NCBI RefSeq assembly: GCF_015864825.1
Contig: NZ_JADYWL010000002.1
Span: 248,001 to 312,000, forward strand
Length of the DNA: 64,000 nucleotides
Reading direction: 5' to 3'
From: Psychrobacter sp. NZS113
GTDB taxonomy: Bacteria > Pseudomonadota > Gammaproteobacteria > Pseudomonadales > Moraxellaceae
Numbering within the stretch: position 1 is the first letter of the stretch; every line of letters begins with the position of its first letter. Position numbers and translations under genes: made by a program. Of this stretch, positions 1 to 9,212 are shown in pieces. Under the pieces are notes generated by a model that saw only the letters and a list, made by a program, of their open reading frames with translations, made no database searches and was not told the origin of the DNA.

Positions 1-12
1 AAAAGCGAGTTT

Positions 13-1065
13 TTACTCATGAACATGCCCGTGTTCAAGTTCAGGACTATGTTCAGGCCCACCCTCAGTCTCGCCTTCAAGACTGTTTTCATTTTCTTCC
101 TCTTCTATATAACCCTTTTCACCCATAAAGCAGCCAAAGATTTTATTTTCACCTGGTGCGGATGCATGGTAATGGTATCCGCGAATGGCGTCTGTTTCAC
201 CGCCACACTGATCAACACCTTCTGATGTGATAGTCGTTTTGTCTGATTTTGCGTAAATAGCATAACCATCTAACGCATATCCTATCATGGCAGGATGTCC
301 ATCCTTTTGAATACCAAGCTCAGTACAACCAGTTGCTGCATGATAATGATAGCCTTCGTGAGGATTGGCATGTGCGCCGCAGTCATCAAGGACTCCTAGC
401 GTATGAGAGCTTATGATTAAGTCTAACGGTGCTGGCGGACCAAATAACACACCATTTAACGCAACACCTGTATTGTCACGACCTTCAATAGCTATAGGCT
501 CGGCAACGGGAACTGGTGTTTTAGGTATCAATACGGTTTTTTTGACACCACCATCAAGCTCTTTGATCAAACAAGAGAGACAAAAATTATTAAACCCTGG
601 AATTGGACGAGGATCCCCTGCTACTTCACAACCTCTCGCGCCATCTACAACTGTTACTTTTCCCGTTTTCACATTATACATTTGCCATTCTTTATCTTTA
701 TATAATGTTGATAAATTCTGAATAAACGCCCCATCAACTTGATATAAAGTGCCTTTTCCATCAATCCACGTACCACCCTCTTTTGCACTCGACTCAATGG
801 TAGGTGGGCAATAAGGCCCTTCTGGCGACGTGTCTGGATCGGCAGGTGCACCAGCAATTGTTATACGATAACAACTGGTTTTAGTGCCACCGCTCAGCGT
901 GCAATCAACTGTTTCGATGTCACCGATAACAGCACCGTCAATAAATAATGCAGGATCAACTGGCATGCTAACAACTTTGCTAGCAGGTTCGACGTGTGTA
1001 GAAGCACAGCCATATAATAAAACCGAAAACAATAAAGCAGGAACGAACGTTAAGCTTTTATTCAT
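13..1065 (-). CDS. YHYH-domain lipoprotein, probably surface or periplasmic
   Basis: The 350-residue protein starts with a lipoprotein signal: a hydrophobic stretch ending in LLYGC, with the cysteine near residue 20. The second half has two YHYH motifs (GYHYHAATGC and GYHYHAS) of the YHYH domain family, whose function is not well known. The tail is rich in Glu and His and could bind metal, which is an inference. An in-frame start four codons upstream exists, but the ATG at 1065 directly precedes the charged n-region MNKS and fits a signal peptide better. The stop lies close to the left edge of the window. I see no operon partner; the next gene is on the same strand about 270 bases away. Confidence 0.75.
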   Translation of the reverse strand: MNKSLTFVPALLFSVLLYGCASTHVEPASKVVSMPVDPALFIDGAVIGDIETVDCTLSGGTKTSCYRITIAGAPADPDTSPEGPYCPPTIESSAKEGGTWIDGKGTLYQVDGAFIQNLSTLYKDKEWQMYNVKTGKVTVVDGARGCEVAGDPRPIPGFNNFCLSCLIKELDGGVKKTVLIPKTPVPVAEPIAIEGRDNTGVALNGVLFGPPAPLDLIISSHTLGVLDDCGAHANPHEGYHYHAATGCTELGIQKDGHPAMIGYALDGYAIYAKSDKTTITSEGVDQCGGETDAIRGYHYHASAPGENKIFGCFMGEKGYIEEEENENSLEGETEGGPEHSPELEHGHVHE

Positions 1066-1337
1066 TATGATTACCAAAATTTATGAAAATAAAACGCATG
1101 CTTTAACAGTGCCAATTATTATCTATTACAACACTGTATATTGCATCATAATACGATAAAGCTCGGTTTTTCTAAAGTATTTATTTCATATATCTACATA
1201 GTAAGATTCTATCTGTTTTTCTAATTATGATGAACCTGGTCTTTTGAATCTACCAACATGCAGCAGGACAAGCCATCTATAATTGCCTATTAAGGAAGGC
1301 TTACTGACCACTTTTATTTTGATAATAAAACTGTTCA

Positions 1338-2330
1338 TCAACCTTCTAATGACAACATATTCATAATCAGTTTAATCAAAGTCTCTTTTTGATTTGGATC
1401 AGATTCAGCGACCAATAAAGTTAATGCCGCAAGCCCGGTATTATTGATAACCATGTCACCTTTATCATTCAGCAGTCGGTTATTACGGTGTAAAAAATCC
1501 ACAAATAGAAACGCACCGCTGCGTTTATTGCCATCAGTAAAAGGATGGTTTTTTACCATAAAGTATAGTAGATGTGCCGCTTTACTCTCGATAGTTGGGT
1601 ACGCAGGCTCACCAAAGACCGTTTGTTGTAAGTTACCCAATACACTATCCAAACCATCACCACGAGGTTTAGCAAATAATTCAGTCGCCTCACCCCTATC
1701 TATCAGCTGCGATTTCAAATCAGTTAGCGCTGCCATCGCCTCAGCCGTACTAGGTAAGACACCACCATCTTGTCCTGCAGGACTATCCAGCAGACCTTCA
1801 TCATAGCGCTGTAACCATAAAAACGTCTGCGTATAACGACTTATAATCTCAACCAGTCCGCGACCTTCATCGGTTCTAAGCTCGGGACTTTGTGCCGTTT
1901 TTTTGATTAGTTTTAGCGCTTGTTGCAATTCAGTAGAGTTTTTATCGAAGCGCTGTTGATTGAGCGTATAGCCTTGTACCAAGTATTCACGTAAGCGCTG
2001 CGTTGCCCAACGTCTAAATTGCACACCTTGAGGAGATTTGATGCGATAACCGACTGATATAACCACATCTAAGTCATAAAAAGTCACCGGACGGTCTGAA
2101 TTTGCAATATGCATTTTTTGCATATTGCTTTTTTCATCGATTTCTTCGTCTTTTATGGCATTGGCGATATGACGAGAAACCACTGATTGGTCACGACCGA
2201 ATAACTCAGTCATTTGTGCTTGCGACAACCAGACTGTCTCTTGCTCAAAACGTACATCTACTTGTGCCTTTCCATCAGCACTTTCATAGATCTCTACTTT
2301 TGCTACATCGTCATTTATAACGTTAATCAT
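1338..2330 (-). CDS. RhuM-Fic fusion protein
   Basis: The 330-aa protein has two parts. Residues 1-125 resemble the RhuM family, with a DNA-binding-like region (SQAQMTELFGRDQSVVSRHI) and the FYDLDVVISVGYRIKSPQG block. Residues 150-330 form a Fic/Doc domain with the core motif HPFTDGNKRSG at 262-272. Fic enzymes transfer AMP or another phosphate-containing group to target proteins. The GNKR ending resembles Doc-type kinases more than the classical GNGR of AMPylators, so the chemistry is open. No antitoxin gene is adjacent. The ATG is preceded by GGGAAG. It may be a stand-alone toxin-like or regulatory protein; the family is clear but the target is unknown. Confidence 0.85.
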   Translation of the reverse strand: MINVINDDVAKVEIYESADGKAQVDVRFEQETVWLSQAQMTELFGRDQSVVSRHIANAIKDEEIDEKSNMQKMHIANSDRPVTFYDLDVVISVGYRIKSPQGVQFRRWATQRLREYLVQGYTLNQQRFDKNSTELQQALKLIKKTAQSPELRTDEGRGLVEIISRYTQTFLWLQRYDEGLLDSPAGQDGGVLPSTAEAMAALTDLKSQLIDRGEATELFAKPRGDGLDSVLGNLQQTVFGEPAYPTIESKAAHLLYFMVKNHPFTDGNKRSGAFLFVDFLHRNNRLLNDKGDMVINNTGLAALTLLVAESDPNQKETLIKLIMNMLSLEG

Positions 2331-2589
2331 CTCAGCTTCCCAATCCTAATAAATGCGCTTACGCTGTCTTTATTGTTTTCAGTGTATAAACCATACAGCT
2401 TCTAGAATCAATCCTACTCATCTTGACTCGAGGATTTTGCTATCAAAATAACCGCACATACCACCGTGCGACTTTTGATATTGGTTGTCCATATCTCTTA
2501 ATATTAGCTGAGTTTTACTACCAAAATTAGAACCTCAAATCTTCAATTGATTAGCCCGTATTGAAGGCTTTAGGTCCTATACTTTTTCT

Positions 2590-3333
2590 TCATAGTGGTG
2601 TTTGCTTAAAGAACTTGATCATAATCTCATAAATATCCGGATAAGCATCAATGAGCTTTTGCGGCGTTTCAAAAAACACTTCACTCAGAACCGCAAAAAA
2701 CTCCGCAGGATTGGTCGAACCATAACGATCAAGCCCTGACTTGCGATGCGTTTGAAAATCTTCAAAATCGCGACTCATGACCTGTGTCCACCGAGCAGGA
2801 TCCATATCAGGTTGCAGTGGAGGAAAGCCATTGGCACGGCCATTCATCATATCTAGCTTATGCACAAACTCATGAATGACAACATTATGCCCGTCACGCT
2901 CACCTGAATGTTTGGCGTCCTTCCACGATAGAATAACAGGTCCTCGCAGCCACGCTTCCCCGCTACGGTGCTGACTTCCCTCATGGACGATACCGAACTC
3001 ATCTACGGTGGTGCTGTCGCTCTTGTACGAGCCCGGATAAATGATAATGGATGACCAGCCAGCGTACCAATCGAGACTTAGATTTAATATTGGCAGACAA
3101 GCTTGCAAGGCAATAGATTGTTTGACTGCATCGGTAATCTCAAACCCTTGCGCGCCTGTGATGGACTTATCAGCCAGAAATAACGTTGCTAGCTCAAATA
3201 AATGTGTCATCTCGTCAATACTTAATCTATCGAGTATCACAATACGCTCAGCCGCCTGCATCCAGTCAGCCTGAGTAAATTCGCTGTTGTCTAATATGCG
3301 CTGCTCACGCCAATCCTTTATGATGCCAAACAT
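2590..3333 (-). CDS. mtfA: MtfA-type zinc metallopeptidase (M90 family)
   Basis: This cytoplasmic peptidase of about 247 aa has the zinc motif HEFVHKLDMMNG near residue 150 and the family-typical end ETPQKLIDAYPDIYE. In E. coli MtfA binds the glucose repressor Mlc and has aminopeptidase activity; whether that applies here is unknown. The ATG at 3333 is preferred over one three codons upstream, because AGGG lies nine bases before it while the upstream ATG directly abuts that site. It appears to be a single gene, with non-coding sequence on both sides. Confidence 0.85.
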   Translation of the reverse strand: MFGIIKDWREQRILDNSEFTQADWMQAAERIVILDRLSIDEMTHLFELATLFLADKSITGAQGFEITDAVKQSIALQACLPILNLSLDWYAGWSSIIIYPGSYKSDSTTVDEFGIVHEGSQHRSGEAWLRGPVILSWKDAKHSGERDGHNVVIHEFVHKLDMMNGRANGFPPLQPDMDPARWTQVMSRDFEDFQTHRKSGLDRYGSTNPAEFFAVLSEVFFETPQKLIDAYPDIYEIMIKFFKQTPL

Positions 3334-3445
3334 ACACGCCATCCCTATTCTTTTAATATTTCGAACACGTTGGTATTACTGAATATAAGTATTGTAGCGG
3401 TAATCAGTAATACGCATTTATAATTAATATATTGACATGCATAAG

Positions 3446-3482
3446 CAAAAAACGCTGCTCATAAATGAATTATTGAGCAGCG
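3446..3482 (-). terminator. Intrinsic terminator of the autotransporter peptidase gene
   Basis: A 9-bp perfect stem (CGCTGCTCA/TGAGCAGCG) with a 12-base loop is followed on the minus strand by a run of six T. It lies about 25 bases downstream of the peptidase-autotransporter stop. Confidence 0.85.
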
Positions 3483-3507
3483 CAGGCGTACATCTACACA
3501 TTAATAT

Positions 3508-5562
3508 TTAAAATTGATATTGCAAACCCAGCTGTACCGAGCTGTCTTTATCATCACGTGCAAAGGTAGTATCGCCATTTAGATACGCGTATACATTGTT
3601 ATGAACCTTGTTGCTAACACTCAGCTCAAAACGTCCATAGTCGTCGTCTTTATCTGCTTGAGTGATGCTAACCTCTCTTGTTTGACCGTCAGCTAAAGAC
3701 GTTGTCGATAAACTATCTATTGAACCATCCTCGATCACATGCACATAAGCGATTTTGCCTTGAAGCTTGGCAGGCGTGCCCATCAAATCAAAACCGTATT
3801 GTAACTGGTAACCAAGCTCTGAATCCCATGCTTCGCTAGACGTGCTATCAACCTTAAGCGCAGTACGAGAGTTGTCATTGCCACTAGTATAGCCATCTAT
3901 GTCTATATCACTGTAATTGAGACCCAAAAAGACACCATGCGCGACGTTTTTCTTGATAAGGAAATTGTAGCCAAGCTCATTGTATGCGCTGAACACATCG
4001 GCATCCGTATCACCGCGTTCGCTATTATTGATAATATTTATACCATCATTACCATCCAGTTTTACAGTTCTATTAACGTCCAAGTCATGTTTAGATAAGC
4101 TCAGAGATGTCGTGTTCCACCAAGCCGTGTCTTTGCCGCCCAGTAACGAGTAGGCTTGAATGCCATAGCTCCTATCTTTTTCAATGCCATTTTCTACGCT
4201 TTTATTGTTTTGATTGCCGGCTTGCACACCTGCGCCAACGCGCCAGCTAGGCTGCACAATATACTCACCATATAGACCAATATTGGCGAGAGTGCCTTCT
4301 TGTGCATTATCAGCATTTACATAGCTTTGAGAGCCATCTACCCAAACCTGAGTACGCGACTCGGAATCAAAAGGCTCCGCATCATCGATAGCATTTAATG
4401 CCAAAGCATTGGCGCGTTCTAGCACTGCTGAGTGTGAGTCGGTGGCATTGATTTTTAACGCGGCGCCCATCGTGTTTTGCAGATTAAGCGCGCTTTTGGT
4501 TGATGCGATGATATCAGCATTGGTTTGCTCCACAATCAACCTGCTGATGATACGAGAATAGTCACGCATTCTTTGCGCTATGCGTTCTTCACCAAACGCA
4601 GCAGTAAGTACTTCCTCATTGTCTAATGCAGGGTTATGCCACGTATAGCCGCCCGGAATATCTGGGTTTTCAGTTTGCGTGTAACCATCATAATCAGGCC
4701 CAAGGCCCCAGTTGGTTGCCTCAAATCCAACGACCTGCATGACACTATCAAAAGATTCCTGATCGCTGCAACACCCAACGCCATAAGGCTCGTAGGGTTC
4801 GGTCTCGCCTGGTGCAATAATGGCTGTATTGACCTCTAATGTAATACCAAGCTCTTTTGCAATGCTCAGCGCATTTTCACGCAAACTTACATTGGCAGCT
4901 ACTTCATTGCCATCATCGTCGTAAGCATTTCGCCCTGCATTGGCGTACATTTTGTCGCCTGTAATCAGACTGTCTAAGTTAATCATGCCCAACGCTGTTG
5001 ATTTTTCTGCGTCCGTTAGCTGATCAACAAACGCCTTTGAACCATTGAGACCACCCTCCTCTGCACCAAATGCCACAAACTGAATGTCGTGCTCTGTTTC
5101 AATGCCCGTCAGGTTTTTGGTCAACTCAGTTAAGACGCCAGACCCAGAAGCATTATCGTCTAATGCTTCTAGATTTTCGTAATTTGGATAGGCGACTGCA
5201 GAATCATAATGTGCGCCGACAAATAGCGTTCTGTTAGTATCAGCACTGCCTTTTTGGGTCACGACAACGTTATTACTCGTTAACGTCTGACCTCTGAATA
5301 GACCACGAGGCGCTACAAAATCAAAAGTTTGACGATTGACTTGGTTGTTACTGCCATCGATAGTCATGCGCTGCTGCATATAATCAGCAGCTTGGACTTC
5401 TTTATCGGAACCTGTATAACGACCAGCATAGTCACGGGCAAGCGTCAGCGCCGTTTCTGTACCATAATCACCGTAGTTGGCCTCTGCAAATACTTGCGAG
5501 CCTGTAAGCAATGTCAGCGCCGCAACCACTGAAATCTTAAGCGGTGATAACTTAGTATCCAA
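3508..5562 (-). CDS. M28 aminopeptidase fused to an autotransporter beta-barrel
   Basis: This 684-aa protein has a Sec signal peptide ending near residue 26 (QVFA). An M28 zinc peptidase passenger follows (about 30-350), with predicted metal ligands H118 and D136, the E168/E169 pair, D197 and a later His in GYTWHN. From about 405 to 684 it becomes a Gly/aromatic alternating beta-barrel that ends in LGLQYQF, with a terminal Phe as in outer-membrane proteins. It probably exposes a peptidase on the cell surface or releases it. The start codon is TTG: AAGGAG lies 7-8 bases upstream and there is no ATG before the signal peptide. It is monocistronic with its own terminator. Confidence 0.88.
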   Translation of the reverse strand: MDTKLSPLKISVVAALTLLTGSQVFAEANYGDYGTETALTLARDYAGRYTGSDKEVQAADYMQQRMTIDGSNNQVNRQTFDFVAPRGLFRGQTLTSNNVVVTQKGSADTNRTLFVGAHYDSAVAYPNYENLEALDDNASGSGVLTELTKNLTGIETEHDIQFVAFGAEEGGLNGSKAFVDQLTDAEKSTALGMINLDSLITGDKMYANAGRNAYDDDGNEVAANVSLRENALSIAKELGITLEVNTAIIAPGETEPYEPYGVGCCSDQESFDSVMQVVGFEATNWGLGPDYDGYTQTENPDIPGGYTWHNPALDNEEVLTAAFGEERIAQRMRDYSRIISRLIVEQTNADIIASTKSALNLQNTMGAALKINATDSHSAVLERANALALNAIDDAEPFDSESRTQVWVDGSQSYVNADNAQEGTLANIGLYGEYIVQPSWRVGAGVQAGNQNNKSVENGIEKDRSYGIQAYSLLGGKDTAWWNTTSLSLSKHDLDVNRTVKLDGNDGINIINNSERGDTDADVFSAYNELGYNFLIKKNVAHGVFLGLNYSDIDIDGYTSGNDNSRTALKVDSTSSEAWDSELGYQLQYGFDLMGTPAKLQGKIAYVHVIEDGSIDSLSTTSLADGQTREVSITQADKDDDYGRFELSVSNKVHNNVYAYLNGDTTFARDDKDSSVQLGLQYQF

Positions 5563-5754
5563 ACTGCTTCTCCTTGGTTAAAGAACTGTAATCAACAGTA
5601 AAAAATAACCTAAAATAATGCAGTTTACAAGATAAAAGACATATGTCTGCTTATTTAATTTTTAAGTAAAATCATTATTTAGACGCTATGTACCTACCTG
5701 TGATCAATACTTACGAACTGCTGATTTATCAAGCCGTTTAGGAAGGCTTTACTA

Positions 5755-6351
5755 CTACTGATGCTTAACATTAGTTATTTCAGTTATATCAATGGCATCC
5801 AACTGTACTGCTACCACTCGCAGCGCCATTGATTTCCAATCCAATTTTATGTCATCGGTAAACACCATGTGGTGGCTAATACTGACGTACCCATGCACGA
5901 TGGCCCATATATCTAGCGCTATTTGTCGACGTTCCGTTGCGCTAGCATCCTCTGACAAATAAGAACCCGCCACTCGTACCAATTTTGCAAAGGCGCTATC
6001 TCTGGCAGCAATGGCCTCGATTGAGGGCTGATAGCCTGCATCAGACTCCCCAAAAATCAGTCGATAATGCGCCTCATATTTCTCACCGACATTGAGATAC
6101 CCTAGGCACGCCTCTAGCACTTGTTCTTTATTTGCCTTACCATCCGGAATGATATTCATGGCTTCACGAACGAGATTGAATCCCTCTATGTACAGTGCAT
6201 CTAGTATGCCTTGCTTACCTTGGAAGTGACTGTATATACCAATAGTGGACAATCCTGCACGTTTGGAGATGGCTCGCACGCTTAAGGCATCCCCGCCACC
6301 TTCTAGAAAAATCTCAGATGCGGCATTTAGTATTTTGGTTCTGGCATCCAT
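5755..6351 (-). CDS. TetR-family transcriptional regulator
   Basis: The 198-aa protein has an N-terminal helix-turn-helix (about 10-55, ending GLSTIGIYSHFQGKQGILDAL), typical of TetR proteins, followed by a ligand-binding domain resembling the TetR C-terminal WHG class. A TTG eight codons upstream is in frame, but the ATG at 6351 with upstream TGAG is the better start. It is divergent from the flavoprotein gene at 6471 and almost certainly controls it, because two identical half-overlapping palindromic operators lie between them. The inducer is unknown. Confidence 0.88.
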   Translation of the reverse strand: MDARTKILNAASEIFLEGGGDALSVRAISKRAGLSTIGIYSHFQGKQGILDALYIEGFNLVREAMNIIPDGKANKEQVLEACLGYLNVGEKYEAHYRLIFGESDAGYQPSIEAIAARDSAFAKLVRVAGSYLSEDASATERRQIALDIWAIVHGYVSISHHMVFTDDIKLDWKSMALRVVAVQLDAIDITEITNVKHQ

Positions 6352-6368
6352 TAGGTTCTCACTATGTC

Positions 6369-6398
6369 TTGACAATTATAACAGTGTTATTCTAGTAT
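6369..6398 (+). promoter_or_regulatory. Promoter of the flavoprotein-DUF2855 operon
   Basis: A consensus -35 TTGACA (6369-6374) and a -10 TAGTAT (6393-6398, four of six matches) are spaced by 18 bases. The first TetR palindrome fills the spacer and the second directly follows the -10, so bound repressor would block RNA polymerase. On the minus strand a perfect TATAAT (6380-6375) could serve the regulator gene. Confidence 0.6.
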
Positions 6399-6411
6399 AT
6401 AACACTGTTAT
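6378..6411. promoter_or_regulatory. Twin TetR operator
   Basis: Two 13-bp palindromes, ATAACAGTGTTAT (6378-6390) and ATAACACTGTTAT (6399-6411), differ only in the central base. Their centres are 21 bp apart, about two helical turns. Together they also form a perfect inverted repeat with an 8-base spacer. The position, between the divergent tetR and oxidoreductase genes and overlapping both promoters, suggests two TetR dimers on one DNA face. Confidence 0.8.
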
Positions 6412-6470
6412 GTACAAACAATTATGGATTGATTGTATTGGTAAAAATTTAACTTAAGAGTAAGGACGCT

Positions 6471-7910
6471 ATGAGTATTCAACAGCTAGAAACAGACTAT
6501 TTAATCATTGGTAGTGGCGCGGTGGGCATGGCTTTTGCCGACGTACTACTTACAGAGACAGATGCTAATATTATTATCGTCGATAAGCATCATAAGCCAG
6601 GTGGCCATTGGAATGACGCCTATTCATTTGTCACATTGCATCAGCCATCGTCTTTTTATGGCGTTAGCTCACGTGAGCTTTGCGGCGGTATGATTGATAA
6701 GATTGGTTTAAACAAAGGCTTGTCCGAGCTGGCATCAGGCGCAGAAGTCATGTCGTACTTTGATAAAGTCATGAAGCATACGTTTTTACCGAGTGGCCGT
6801 GTGACATACTTCCCGATGTGTGAATACAAGGGCGAAGGGAAATTTTCATCGTTACTATCTGATACCAGCTATGAGGTCAAGGTCAACAAAAAAATCATTG
6901 ATGGCACTTACTTTAAAACATCAGTGCCTGCGACTCATACCCCCAATTTTGAGATTGCTGAAGGCGTGAAGTTTGAGCCATTGAATAATTTACCAAATTT
7001 AAATAAGCCACGTGATGGTTACGTGATCATTGGCGGCGGAAAAACAGGTATTGACGCGGTTTTATGGCTACTAGAGAATCAAATTGACCCAGACCACATT
7101 ACATGGATTATGCCAAGAGACGCTTGGCTGATCGATCGTCAGAACACCCAGCCTTCTCGTGATTTTTTTGTGAACACTATAGGGGCGCAGGCTACTCAGG
7201 CAGAAGCGATTGCTGAAGCTGAAAACATCGAAGACCTTTTTAATCGTTTAGAAAAAGGTGGCGTACTAATGCGTATTGATCCAAATGTACGCCCGCAAAT
7301 GTTCCATGGCGCCACCATTAGTAGTGAAGAGCTTAAGCAGTTGCGCCGTGTTAAAAACATTGTGCGTAAAGGACGCGTGACCCGTTTGGATACTGACAAG
7401 ATTTATTTTGGTGATGACAGTATTGCTACCACGCCCAACACGATGCATATTGATTGCTCTGCACGGGCAGTACCAGTGACAGAGACGTACGATGTATTCA
7501 AAGGTGATACTGTGGTGGTACAAACCGTGCGTACCTATCAACCTGTATTCAGTGCGGCGTTCATCGCTCATATCGAAGCCAATTATGATGATGAAACTGT
7601 CAAAAATGAGTTGTGCCAAGTCGTGCCAATCCCAAATCATGATACAGACTTTTTGGTTGGGCTTGTTAAACAAATGCAGAATCAAATGCGTTGGTCAAAA
7701 GAGCCTGCGCTACGTGAATGGATGATCAACAATCGCTTAGATGGCTTCACTAAATTGGTACGTGCCAGCGAAGATACGCCACCTGAAGAGCTGGCTATCC
7801 TTAAACGTTTAAAAGCAGCAGGACCAAAAGCCGCTGCTAATATGCCTAAACTGATGGGTGAAATCATGCAAATAACGGCAGCGCGTCAAGCCAAGACCTC
7901 TAATGCCTAA
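6471..7910 (+). CDS. FAD/NAD(P)-dependent oxidoreductase (monooxygenase-like)
   Basis: The 479-aa protein has an N-terminal FAD-binding Rossmann motif (IIGSGAVGMAFADV, about 12-25). A second nucleotide-binding motif (YVIIGGGKTGIDAVLWLLE) lies near residue 190, as in NAD(P)H-dependent flavoprotein monooxygenases. The region after the first motif (PGGHWNDAYSFV) resembles flavin monooxygenase-like enzymes. The substrate cannot be read. The start has AAGGA six bases upstream. It is the first gene of a two-gene operon with the DUF2855 gene 37 bases downstream and is under the divergent TetR protein, so it is likely induced by some small molecule. Confidence 0.85.
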   Translation: MSIQQLETDYLIIGSGAVGMAFADVLLTETDANIIIVDKHHKPGGHWNDAYSFVTLHQPSSFYGVSSRELCGGMIDKIGLNKGLSELASGAEVMSYFDKVMKHTFLPSGRVTYFPMCEYKGEGKFSSLLSDTSYEVKVNKKIIDGTYFKTSVPATHTPNFEIAEGVKFEPLNNLPNLNKPRDGYVIIGGGKTGIDAVLWLLENQIDPDHITWIMPRDAWLIDRQNTQPSRDFFVNTIGAQATQAEAIAEAENIEDLFNRLEKGGVLMRIDPNVRPQMFHGATISSEELKQLRRVKNIVRKGRVTRLDTDKIYFGDDSIATTPNTMHIDCSARAVPVTETYDVFKGDTVVVQTVRTYQPVFSAAFIAHIEANYDDETVKNELCQVVPIPNHDTDFLVGLVKQMQNQMRWSKEPALREWMINNRLDGFTKLVRASEDTPPEELAILKRLKAAGPKAAANMPKLMGEIMQITAARQAKTSNA

Positions 7911-7947
7911 AAAGTAACTAGTAAGAACAACTGTCAAGGAAGCTACT

Positions 7948-9042
7948 ATGCCAGAATTTCAAACCAACAAAGCAAACCTAACCCAAGCCCGCCTACAAGA
8001 AACACCTATACACACTCTCGGCGATGGCGAAGTACGTGTAAAAGTTGATCGCTTTGCTTTTACTGCAAATAATATTACTTATGCAGTCATGGGCGACCAA
8101 TTACGATACTGGCAGTTTTTTCCGCCAAATGGTGACGAGCCTGAGAAATGGGGTATTATTCCAGTCTGGGGCTTTGGTGATGTTGTTGAGTCCGATAGTG
8201 ACACACTGCCAGTTGGTGAGCGCCTGTTTGGTTACTTCCCGCCTGCCAGCGAATTAATTATTACCCCTAAGCGAGTCACGAAAACCAGCCTGCTCGATGG
8301 TAGTACCCATCGTGCCGAGCTGCCGCCTGGCTACAATATGTATCAGCGTGTCAATCATGAACCTGGTTATGACCGTGCCAATGACAATCAGCGCATGCTA
8401 TTGTTTGTATTACATTTGACCTCATTTTGCCTGCATGATTTATTGAAGCGCAATGATTGGTTTGGTGCAGAACAAGTGGTGATTATCAGTGCCTCTAGTA
8501 AAACCAGTATTGGCCTAGCTTATGGCCTCACTGATGATAAAGATGCGCCGCACGTTATCGGCCTAACTTCAAACCGTCATATAGATTTTGTTAAGTCAAT
8601 TGACGCTTATGATAGTGTGCTTAGCTATGACACCCTTGAGCAGATTGACGCCAGCAAACCAACAGTCATTGTCGATATGTCGGCCAATACCGATGTACTC
8701 AGCAGGCTGTATAGACACTTAGGTGATAACATGCGCTACACCAGCAATGTCGGTCTTACGCACTGGGACGAGCCACGTCATACCGAAGGTATCATCCAAG
8801 CGCGTAGCCAACACTTTTTTGCGCCCAGTCATGTACAGCAATGCATGAAAGAATGGGGCCCTGAAGAGTTCAATAAGCGCTCTATGCGTTACATCATGAA
8901 TAGCACTGCAAAAACTAGTGTGTGGTTAAAGATTCAGGAGCTTGATGGGATCAATGGCTTGCTAGAGGTTTATAAAGATATCTGCGAAGGTAAAATAGCT
9001 GCTGATGAAGGTTTGGTAGTAGTCATGGGTGACGATGATTAG
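7948..9042 (+). CDS. DUF2855 family protein
   Basis: The 364-aa protein matches the DUF2855 family, which is distantly related to medium-chain dehydrogenases but lacks clear zinc ligands. Recognisable parts are the N-terminal GDGEVRVKVDRFAFTANNITYAVMGD, the WGIIPVWGFGDVVES segment and a nucleotide-binding-like region around ISASSKTSIGLAYGL. The start has AAGGAAG upstream. It is co-transcribed with the preceding flavoprotein. The pairing of a flavoprotein monooxygenase with DUF2855 under TetR control suggests a small oxidative pathway, but the reaction is unknown. Confidence 0.8.
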   Translation: MPEFQTNKANLTQARLQETPIHTLGDGEVRVKVDRFAFTANNITYAVMGDQLRYWQFFPPNGDEPEKWGIIPVWGFGDVVESDSDTLPVGERLFGYFPPASELIITPKRVTKTSLLDGSTHRAELPPGYNMYQRVNHEPGYDRANDNQRMLLFVLHLTSFCLHDLLKRNDWFGAEQVVIISASSKTSIGLAYGLTDDKDAPHVIGLTSNRHIDFVKSIDAYDSVLSYDTLEQIDASKPTVIVDMSANTDVLSRLYRHLGDNMRYTSNVGLTHWDEPRHTEGIIQARSQHFFAPSHVQQCMKEWGPEEFNKRSMRYIMNSTAKTSVWLKIQELDGINGLLEVYKDICEGKIAADEGLVVVMGDDD

Positions 9043-9095
9043 ACGGTTTATATAAAGGCCTGACTATAAAATTCATCGACTATTTGTCATTAGTA

Positions 9096-9136
9096 AAAAA
9101 AGCAGAGAGCCTAGTCAACAAGCTCTCTGCTTTTTT
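9096..9136. terminator. Bidirectional terminator
   Basis: A perfect 15-bp stem (AAAAAAGCAGAGAGC and its complement) with an 11-base loop has T-runs on both strands. It sits between the convergent DUF2855 and esterase genes and can end both. Confidence 0.9.
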
Positions 9137-9212
9137 GTGCTTTATACACTGACTACAGACATACGCCCTACTCATGATTTTTAAACTTAAAAACTGTGGT
9201 TTAAATTTCGGT

